Assembly (NCBI GenBank): GCA_002352945.1
Contig: DDHL01000039.1
Location: forward strand, 806-6,112
Origin: Campylobacteraceae bacterium UBA1877
Lineage (GTDB): Bacteria > Campylobacterota > Campylobacteria > Campylobacterales > Campylobacteraceae
Direction of reading: 5' to 3'
DNA length: 5,307 nucleotides
Part shown: positions 1-4,306 of the stretch, piece by piece
Layout of the letters: every line of letters starts with the position of its first letter
Position numbering within the stretch: the first letter of the stretch is position 1
Made by a program: the position numbers and the translations under genes
Notes under the pieces: model-generated
What the model saw: only the letters and a program-made list of their open reading frames with translations
Database searches by the model: none
Told to the model about the DNA's origin: nothing

Positions 1-389
1 CCCACCACACCCGTAGAAGCAGCAAGCAACGCACCTACAAGCACGGTGCTAATTGCCACACCACCTCTAATCTCGCCAAACAAAAAGCCCATCGACTCTA
101 AAAGCTTTTCAGCCAGCTTTGCTTTTTGCAGTACAATGCCCATAAAAATAAACAAAGGCACTGCCATCAAAATAGTATTGTTCATAATGGAGTAGATACG
201 GTAAGGCATAAAGGCAAACATATCTTTGCCTATTTCAAAACCTTCCCAAATAGTTCCGCCATACTCAAGGGACTCTACAATGCCGCCAATCATTCCAAAA
301 AAAACAGAAACTGCACCAAAGGTAAAGGCCACTGGAAAGCCGATTAAAAGCATAAAAAGGCCTACAAAAAACATAATAATTCCAACCAT
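1..389 (-). CDS. dctM: TRAP transporter large permease DctM, N-terminal part (cut by window edge)
   Basis: Large membrane subunit of a tripartite ATP-independent periplasmic (TRAP) transporter, the subunit that carries the ion-coupled transport path in the inner membrane. Only the first 129 residues are visible; the family is usually about 425 residues or more, so most of the gene lies left of the window. Family marks seen: a hydrophobic first helix running into GFPVAF (residues 17-22), MPYRIY...MAVPLFIFMG (about 61-84), and AISTVLVGALLAASTG (112-127). The MPYRIY-type segment resembles the TRAP branch often labelled mannitol/chloroaromatic, but substrate cannot be read from this. The ATG at 389 is one base after the dctQ stop (TAA-A-ATG), with a GAGGT Shine-Dalgarno inside the end of dctQ, indicating translational coupling. 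The solute-binding protein (DctP) is not in the window and may lie downstream. The family call is firm; substrate is unknown. Confidence 0.93.
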   Translation of the reverse strand, partial: MVGIIMFFVGLFMLLIGFPVAFTFGAVSVFFGMIGGIVESLEYGGTIWEGFEIGKDMFAFMPYRIYSIMNNTILMAVPLFIFMGIVLQKAKLAEKLLESMGFLFGEIRGGVAISTVLVGALLAASTGVV

Positions 390-390
390 T

Positions 391-909
391 TTAAGACCTC
401 ATCTTTTTTACTTCTTTTAAATATGCATTTACATGTTTTAAAATAAAACCAATTCCTACAATTATGAGCAGATAAAAAGTGATTGGAATTAATGCTTTTA
501 CTATCCACCTATAAGGCAACCCTCCAGGATCACCGCTGCCTTCATTGCTTTGATAAGATTCTAAAACAAATTCGGTTGAACCAGTTGCAATAAGAATTGA
601 AATTGGAAGCAAAAAGATCAATCCTCCAATGGCATTGATTAAAGCCTTTGTTTTAGGTGAAAAATGCTCATACGCTAAATCTACTCGCACATGCGCATCC
701 TCTTTAAGGGCATAAAAGATGCCAAACAAAATAATAAGAGAAAAAAAGTGCCACTCCAGCTCTTGCAATCCAACAGATCCTGTTTTAAAAAAATAGCGAG
801 ACACTACATTATAAAAAACATTTAAGGTCATTATAATCATCAAAATTCCACAAATATGGCCAACCACATCACAAAATTTCTCATAAATACGCTCACACTG
901 ATCTAACAT
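391..909 (-). CDS. dctQ: TRAP transporter small permease DctQ
   Basis: Small membrane subunit of the TRAP transporter, which pairs with DctM in the inner membrane. The 172-residue protein has four hydrophobic helices (roughly residues 13-35, 48-68, 83-106 and 132-155). It carries the family's signature in the second helix and following loop: GLQELEWHFFSLI, then ALKEDAHVRVDL, and later GDPGGLPYRW before the last helix. Length is normal for DctQ. I chose the ATG at 909 because AAAGGAG lies just upstream, with AGGAG four bases from the ATG. A longer reading from TTG at 927 would add six residues but would put the Shine-Dalgarno inside the coding region. The gene is first in the dctQM unit, has its own predicted sigma-70 promoter at 951-979, and overlaps nothing upstream. 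Two palindromic operator-like sites lie further upstream, suggesting control by the neighbouring response regulator. Confidence 0.93.
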   Translation of the reverse strand: MLDQCERIYEKFCDVVGHICGILMIIMTLNVFYNVVSRYFFKTGSVGLQELEWHFFSLIILFGIFYALKEDAHVRVDLAYEHFSPKTKALINAIGGLIFLLPISILIATGSTEFVLESYQSNEGSGDPGGLPYRWIVKALIPITFYLLIIVGIGFILKHVNAYLKEVKKMRS

Positions 910-950
910 CCCTCTCCTTTGGTCCAATTATCGCTTCTGTGAAGTTTGAC

Positions 951-979
951 ATTCTATTCCAAATGTTCACTTTTTTCAA
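951..979 (-). promoter_or_regulatory. Predicted sigma-70 promoter of dctQM
   Basis: Read on the minus strand: TTGAAA (979-974, 5/6 to consensus), a 17-base spacer, and TAGAAT (956-951, 5/6 to consensus). The expected transcription start is near 944, giving a leader of about 35 bases before the dctQ ATG at 909, which contains the Shine-Dalgarno. Good hexamers with ideal spacing make this the best candidate in the gap, although an AT-rich genome produces chance matches. Confidence 0.65.
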
Positions 980-987
980 GTATTATC

Positions 988-1019
988 TTAAAAAAAATTT
1001 TTAAATTTTTAAAAATTAA
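988..1019 (-). promoter_or_regulatory. A/T-only tract upstream of the dctQM -35 (UP-element-like)
   Basis: Thirty-two consecutive A/T bases, rich in A-runs and T-runs, begin eight bases upstream of the predicted -35 hexamer. That position and composition fit an UP element contacted by the RNA polymerase alpha subunit, or curved DNA that could bring the upstream operator pair (1031-1086) close to polymerase. The role is inferred from position alone. Confidence 0.35.
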
Positions 1020-1030
1020 CTACTATTTGC

Positions 1031-1044
1031 CTCTACATGTAAAA
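1031..1044 (-). promoter_or_regulatory. Operator-like palindrome, copy 4 (upstream of dctQ)
   Basis: Minus-strand TTTTACATGTAGAG, one mismatch from the TTTTACATGTAAAG shared by the other three copies. The mismatch breaks one base pair of the TTTACATGTAAA dyad. Its centre is about 93 bp upstream of the predicted dctQM start site and 42 bp (about four helical turns) from the next copy, so both would lie on the same face of the DNA. Probable site for the adjacent response regulator. Confidence 0.6.
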
Positions 1045-1072
1045 GTGAATCCTAAAAAAATAATCAAAAACC

Positions 1073-1086
1073 CTTTACATGTAAAA
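1073..1086 (-). promoter_or_regulatory. Operator-like palindrome, copy 3 (upstream of dctQ)
   Basis: Exact minus-strand TTTTACATGTAAAG containing the perfect 12-bp dyad TTTACATGTAAA (1074-1085). It lies 27 bp past the response regulator stop and about 135 bp upstream of the predicted dctQM start. It is in the same orientation as the other copies. The location suits a distal activator site, or a site cooperating with copy 4. Confidence 0.65.
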
Positions 1087-1112
1087 AGATTTTTTGCGGC
1101 TTTCGAAGCTAG

Positions 1113-1763
1113 TTATGGATTTGGTGGCCTAAAGAGGTAGCCAATATCTACTACGGTTTCAATGTAATTTTCTGGGATTTTTTTTCGCAATCTGCGAATC
1201 AATGACCGGATTGAATCAAGGCTGGCAAAATTTCCCTCCCATACGATTGATTGAATCTTTTCATAAGAGACAACCTTGCCTTTATCACTTAAAAATAGAC
1301 CTAGCAAAAGCCTCTCTTTTTTTGAAAGCCTCTCCCGTGTTCCATTGTGTTCGATGATGCTAGATTGGGCATCAAAACTGTACCCATCTCCAAAGCGCAC
1401 AACATCTGTTGTAACGTTGCAAAGCTTTTCAATTTTAATCTCAAGCTCATCAATAAAAAAGGGCTTTTTTATATAATCACTGCAACCATAGTGGTATGAA
1501 TCTTTAATTGTCTCAAGCTCTACGCTAGAGCTTATGATTATTACTGGAGTTTTTGGATAGTATTCACGGATGCGCTTTAATAACTCAATGCCATCAAGTG
1601 AAGGGACATTGATATCTAAAATATAGCACCCATATCCATTATCTACCGATTCAAAGGCTTTGTATCCATCTTCAAAACTATCTACATCAAAACCTTTTGC
1701 TCGCAACCGTTTGGTAATTGTCGCATTTAAACGACTATTGTCTTCAAGGAGTAAAATCTTCAT
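1113..1763 (-). CDS. OmpR/PhoB-family response regulator
   Basis: A 216-residue DNA-binding response regulator and likely partner of the kinase encoded just upstream. The receiver domain (about 1-115) starts MKILLLEDN with the acidic pair E7/D8. Its phosphoacceptor is D50 in CYILDINVP, with the switch serines around 78-80 (IIISSS) and the conserved lysine K100 in YIKKPF. The C-terminal winged helix (about 123-213) has a recognition helix near 181-196 (SLDSIRSLIRRLRKKI) and a wing ending VVDIGYLF. All catalytic residues are present and the length is normal for the family. The ATG at 1763 gives the standard N terminus, but no Shine-Dalgarno precedes it and the predicted -10 ends only five bases upstream, so a leaderless message is possible. 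Four copies of a palindrome flank the gene in its own upstream gap and in the dctQ gap, suggesting autoregulation and control of dctQM. The regulatory role is inferred. Confidence 0.93.
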   Translation of the reverse strand: MKILLLEDNSRLNATITKRLRAKGFDVDSFEDGYKAFESVDNGYGCYILDINVPSLDGIELLKRIREYYPKTPVIIISSSVELETIKDSYHYGCSDYIKKPFFIDELEIKIEKLCNVTTDVVRFGDGYSFDAQSSIIEHNGTRERLSKKERLLLGLFLSDKGKVVSYEKIQSIVWEGNFASLDSIRSLIRRLRKKIPENYIETVVDIGYLFRPPNP

Positions 1764-1768
1764 GCCGT

Positions 1769-1797
1769 ATTATAATCTAAAGATCTTTACATGTAAA
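1769..1797 (-). promoter_or_regulatory. Predicted sigma-70 promoter of the response regulator, overlapping an operator
   Basis: Minus strand TTTACA (1797-1792, 5/6 to consensus), a 17-base spacer and a perfect TATAAT (1774-1769). The -35 hexamer is the first half of palindrome copy 2, so a protein bound there would occlude or contact polymerase. The start site would fall at about 1761-1763, that is on the ATG itself, predicting a leaderless transcript. Confidence 0.6.
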
Positions 1798-1798
1798 A
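1785..1798 (-). promoter_or_regulatory. Operator-like palindrome, copy 2 (over the response regulator -35)
   Basis: Exact minus-strand TTTTACATGTAAAG with the perfect dyad at 1786-1797. It coincides with the -35 hexamer of the predicted response regulator promoter and sits 15 bp centre to centre from copy 1. This placement suits autoregulation, either repression by blocking polymerase or contact-dependent control. Confidence 0.65.
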
Positions 1799-1799
1799 C

Positions 1800-1813
1800 C
1801 TTTACATGTAAAA
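1800..1813 (-). promoter_or_regulatory. Operator-like palindrome, copy 1 (between kinase and response regulator)
   Basis: Exact minus-strand TTTTACATGTAAAG with the perfect dyad at 1801-1812, upstream of the response regulator -35. It is also embedded in a longer inverted repeat, with 8-bp arms 1796-1803 (AAACCTTT, plus strand) and 1811-1818 (AAAGGTTT). That repeat could form a weak hairpin in RNA running out of the kinase gene. Tandem copies 1 and 2 fill most of this 59-bp gap. Confidence 0.65.
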
Positions 1814-1822
1814 GGTTTAAAA

Positions 1823-2659
1823 TTAAGAGCGTTTATTTGGCACCTCAATGCTAAAGATTGCGCTATTTTCACCATTTGCAACACTCATTTTTCCACCCAT
1901 TTTATCTTCAATTACAACCTTAGCAATATAAAGACCAAGACCTGTTCCGCCAGGAGTTGTAGAAAAGTATGGATCAAATACATGATCGATTATAGCCGGA
2001 TCAATATTGCCAGCATCATCAATTATTTGGACTATTGTTGTGGTGGGATTTGCATAGACGTTTATTGTAATTATGCCTACTTTATCAGTTCCTTTAAAGG
2101 TATTAATAATTTTTTTCTTTGCATTATTTATGATATTTAAAAGTACTTGTTTAAACTCATTTTCATACCCATAAGCAAATATATCCCTATCTTCTGGTGT
2201 AAAATTAACAAAAAGATTGATGTTTGAATAATAAATCTGACGCCCTAAAAGCTCAGTAACCTCTTTTATTGCTTTTTTTACATCAAAAATTCTCTTTTTG
2301 GTTGAAGGTTTTAAAAAATTGCGAAAATCTTTTAGGGTTTTAGACATATACTGAATTTGCATCATTGAATCTTTTACAAACTGTTTTACGCTCTCTTCAT
2401 CAAGCTCCTCATTGCAATATGCCATTTCAATATCTTGAATGATGGCTGAAAGCTCAACTAAAGGCTCGTTCCACTGGTGTGCCACTGCTCCAATCATCTC
2501 TCCCATTTCTGCTAATTTAGACTGCTGGATTAAAAACTGTTTTTGTTGGATTCTATCTGTAATATTATCCATAATGCTAACAATTCCACCCAAAGTGTGG
2601 TCTGCATTTAAAAAGGTGGATTTGTGAACTACAAAGTGCTGCATTGGTTTATTTGGCAA
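1823..2659 (-). CDS. Histidine kinase, C-terminal fragment (end of PAS, DHp and ATPase domains)
   Basis: Kinase half of the split sensor. Numbering from the TTG at 2659 (278 residues), it has the tail of a PAS domain (about 1-34) and a short linker. The phosphoacceptor helix follows, with H61 in GAVAHQWNEPL and a dimerisation hairpin to about 115. The HATPase_c domain (about 165-275) has an N-box LLNIINNA (173-180), a G1 box DDAGNI (214-219), an F-box FDPYF (228-232) and a G2 box GGTGLGL (237-243). The frame is open upstream to 2701 and that stretch still reads as PAS, so TTG 2659 is not a natural start: no good Shine-Dalgarno precedes it or the ATG at 2644. The family's usual HQWRQPL is HQWNEPL here, the N-box tail reads KKKI rather than DAI, and the second glycine of G1 is N218, so activity may be altered. 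If translated alone it would be a soluble kinase without its sensor. Confidence 0.85.
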   Translation of the reverse strand: MPNKPMQHFVVHKSTFLNADHTLGGIVSIMDNITDRIQQKQFLIQQSKLAEMGEMIGAVAHQWNEPLVELSAIIQDIEMAYCNEELDEESVKQFVKDSMMQIQYMSKTLKDFRNFLKPSTKKRIFDVKKAIKEVTELLGRQIYYSNINLFVNFTPEDRDIFAYGYENEFKQVLLNIINNAKKKIINTFKGTDKVGIITINVYANPTTTIVQIIDDAGNIDPAIIDHVFDPYFSTTPGGTGLGLYIAKVVIEDKMGGKMSVANGENSAIFSIEVPNKRS

Positions 2660-2684
2660 GTGAAGAGTTGCCTCATCAGTACTG

Positions 2685-4031
2685 CTAGAGTGGGGGGTAT
2701 TTTAAAAGCATTTCATCTTTAAAAGCGTGCTCTTTTGCCCAAGATGTAGGAAAAAGATCATATACGGTTTTGCCAATAACATCATCTTTTGATAGTCCTA
2801 AAAGCTTTGCAAAAGCAAGATTGCAGCCAATGTAGCGGCCTTTGACATCTTTGTAAAATATTGGATTTTTTATGGTATCTAAAAGTGTGGTTATAAAAAT
2901 AAGTTGGCTTTTTAGAGCCTTTTCGCTTCGGCGTCTTTTGATGATATTTGCAATTAAAAAAATAAGCAGCACTATTACAAAAATCGAACTTAAAATAATG
3001 CTCCAAGCTAAAGGACGATACTGATCATAAAAGGTAAGTGGTTTATTGCGAACCTCATGGTAACCAATTTCAACGGGTATTTTTAAGTTAAAACGTTTTA
3101 GTTCATTATGATCAAAAAGGTATCTATTAGGACTCTTTTTTATAATTTGCATCTGTGATATTGGCGTGCCTTGCAAAATTTTAAGTGCCATTTTTGCTGC
3201 TGCTTCTCCTTGAGCGTGGGCACTTGTCATCTTCCCACCAACAACTCCTAACCCCAAATAAAAGTCCCAAACCCCAAAAATTGGTACATTTGAAACTTCA
3301 TACACCTCTTGCAGACTCTTTTTGTATGTATAGTACTTACCAGCCCCGTCTTTAAAAAGGAGCAAAAATAAGATAGCGCTGTTTTTTTTCAAACTGCCCA
3401 CTCTTTTTTTTAATGATCCTATGTCTAAATCATCTACATACTCAATATATAAATCTTTTTGAAAATCGCTTAAAATTCTATCTAGCTCATTTTTAACTGC
3501 ACGAGCAGTTTCACTTCTATCATTGATTATCAAAATATGGTCTAAATTTAAAATCATCTGCCGCATAAGCTTTATTGTTGATTTGATATCAACCTCTTCT
3601 ACAACGCCTGTAACTTTATCTTTACTATGCGCAGGGATTGTAAATTGTGTTTTAAAATCGTTAATTCCTAAAAAAACAATAGGTGAGCTTTTAAAAATCT
3701 TTTCATGATATTTTAGGGCAAAATCCAAAGCCATATTATCGGCTACTAACACCAAATCGTATTTTTTAAACTCAAGCTTTTTTTCATACAGTTTTGCTAA
3801 AAGTTTAATATACTCATCGCTGTTAATCCGTTTTGTATCCATATAAAAAGTGGTTAGCTCAATATTATCATAAGGAGCAAATTCTAAGGCAATAGCATCT
3901 GTTATATCATCTGACCACTTATAGCCTTGATGATAGGAGTGTAATAGTAGCACCTCTTTTGGCTCATTAAAACTAACCCCAAAAAGGGCACTACTTACAA
4001 AAAGCAATGCCCATAGTGCTGCTTTAAACAT
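2685..4031 (-). CDS. Sensor histidine kinase, N-terminal fragment (periplasmic ligand-binding domain, TM, partial PAS)
   Basis: Sensor half of the split kinase, 448 residues. Residues 1-18 form a signal peptide or first anchor (MFKAALWALLFVSSALFG). Residues about 25-320 look like the ABC-type substrate-binding family used as periplasmic sensors (resembling Pfam ABC_sub_bind): VLLLHSYHQGYKW at 27-39, YDLVLVADN at 91-99, PIVFLGIND at 117-125, TGVVEEVD at 141-148, IINDRSE at 168-174. A TM helix spans about 341-363, followed by a basic stretch (KRRRSEK) and the start of a PAS domain (about 377-445, IFYKDVKGRYIGCN and GKTVYDLFP). The frame ends in TAG just after the C6 run, inside PAS. The ATG at 4031 overlaps the stop of the preceding 88-aa gene (TAATG) and has no Shine-Dalgarno, so translation probably depends on coupling. 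A small-molecule ligand, perhaps a substrate of one of the flanking transporters, is inferred. Confidence 0.88.
   Translation of the reverse strand: MFKAALWALLFVSSALFGVSFNEPKEVLLLHSYHQGYKWSDDITDAIALEFAPYDNIELTTFYMDTKRINSDEYIKLLAKLYEKKLEFKKYDLVLVADNMALDFALKYHEKIFKSSPIVFLGINDFKTQFTIPAHSKDKVTGVVEEVDIKSTIKLMRQMILNLDHILIINDRSETARAVKNELDRILSDFQKDLYIEYVDDLDIGSLKKRVGSLKKNSAILFLLLFKDGAGKYYTYKKSLQEVYEVSNVPIFGVWDFYLGLGVVGGKMTSAHAQGEAAAKMALKILQGTPISQMQIIKKSPNRYLFDHNELKRFNLKIPVEIGYHEVRNKPLTFYDQYRPLAWSIILSSIFVIVLLIFLIANIIKRRRSEKALKSQLIFITTLLDTIKNPIFYKDVKGRYIGCNLAFAKLLGLSKDDVIGKTVYDLFPTSWAKEHAFKDEMLLKYPPL
2692..2697 (-). other. C6 homopolymer at the frameshift junction
   Basis: On the minus strand the sequence reads TAC CCC CCA CTC TAG, and the open kinase frame continues only if one C is skipped or absent. 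A run of five or eight C would be in frame; six is out of frame. The run is short for classical slipped-strand phase variation, but it is a plausible site of indel error or of +1 slippage at CCC codons. Confidence 0.8.
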
Positions 4032-4297
4032 TAAGACTGGCGGATAAAGTATGCTTTTGGGTTTTGCACTATTGCGCCATGCTCTGCAATGGCTTCATCA
4101 GCGGTGTGGTAGCGCTCATTAAACAAAGGCTTGTCATACATTACCGTATCGTTTTTTATCTCAAAAACCATAGTCTCAAAAACGATTTTATGTTTATCGT
4201 CGCTAAACCACGCATGGCGCACTGGAGTTGCAATTGTTGAGACAAGATACTCTTTTTCTTCAATTTTAATAATGTTTTTAAGCGCCAAGTCTTTCAT
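4031..4297 (-). CDS. Small protein of unknown function (88 aa)
   Basis: I do not recognise this protein. It is 88 residues with no signal peptide or membrane helix, so it is probably cytosolic. The first two thirds alternate polar and hydrophobic residues as expected of beta strands (EKEYLVSTIAT, HKIVFETMVFEIKND), and the end looks helical (YHTADEAIAEHGAIVQNP). The start at ATG 4297 is well supported: AGGAG at 4308-4304 is six bases upstream and overlaps the stop of the preceding transporter gene (TAGGAG). Its own TAA shares a base with the kinase ATG (TAATG), so it is co-translated with the sensor. A real gene is supported by the ribosome site, the snug fit between neighbours and compositionally ordinary protein sequence. 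Wedged between an NSS transporter and a sensor kinase, it could be an accessory or regulatory protein for either, but that is a guess. Confidence 0.8.
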   Translation of the reverse strand: MKDLALKNIIKIEEKEYLVSTIATPVRHAWFSDDKHKIVFETMVFEIKNDTVMYDKPLFNERYHTADEAIAEHGAIVQNPKAYFIRQS

Positions 4298-4306
4298 GTT
4301 TTGCTC

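Larger units (their letters stand above)
1823..4031 (-). pseudogene. Frameshifted sensor histidine kinase gene (composite of both fragments)
   Basis: Removing one base from the C6 run at 2692-2697 joins the two open frames into a single 735-residue protein with no other stop. Its order is signal peptide, periplasmic ABC-substrate-binding-like domain, TM helix, PAS, DHp, HATPase. The join falls in the PAS domain and restores a continuous reading KYPHSSSTDEATLHLPNKPM, while the present frame stops at TAG three codons after the tyrosine before the C run. Because both halves are otherwise clean, the break is recent, reversible, read through by +1 ribosomal frameshifting, or a sequencing error. 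I list the composite because the halves make functional sense only together. Whether it is a true pseudogene is unresolved. Confidence 0.75.

Noticed and set aside
126..420. Plus-strand open frames opposite dctM
   Set aside because: Their translations are rich in charged and polar shadow sequence, and dctM on the other strand has clear family motifs.
428..439. TTTACATGTTTT inside the end of dctQ, resembling the operator motif
   Set aside because: Only one half of the dyad is well kept, and it lies in coding sequence; treated as a chance partial match.
910..927. Longer dctQ start at TTG 927
   Set aside because: The AAAGGAG ribosome site lies between 927 and the ATG at 909, so the ATG is the better start.
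1099..1109. Small inverted repeat GCTT-CGA-AAGC just after the response regulator stop, as a terminator
   Set aside because: The stem is only 4 bp and is followed by A-rich sequence rather than a U-run; transcription may well continue into dctQM.
2782..3006. Open frame of 74 codons within the sensor gene
   Set aside because: It is an out-of-frame shadow of the sensor's TM/PAS coding region, with a low-quality protein sequence and no ribosome site.
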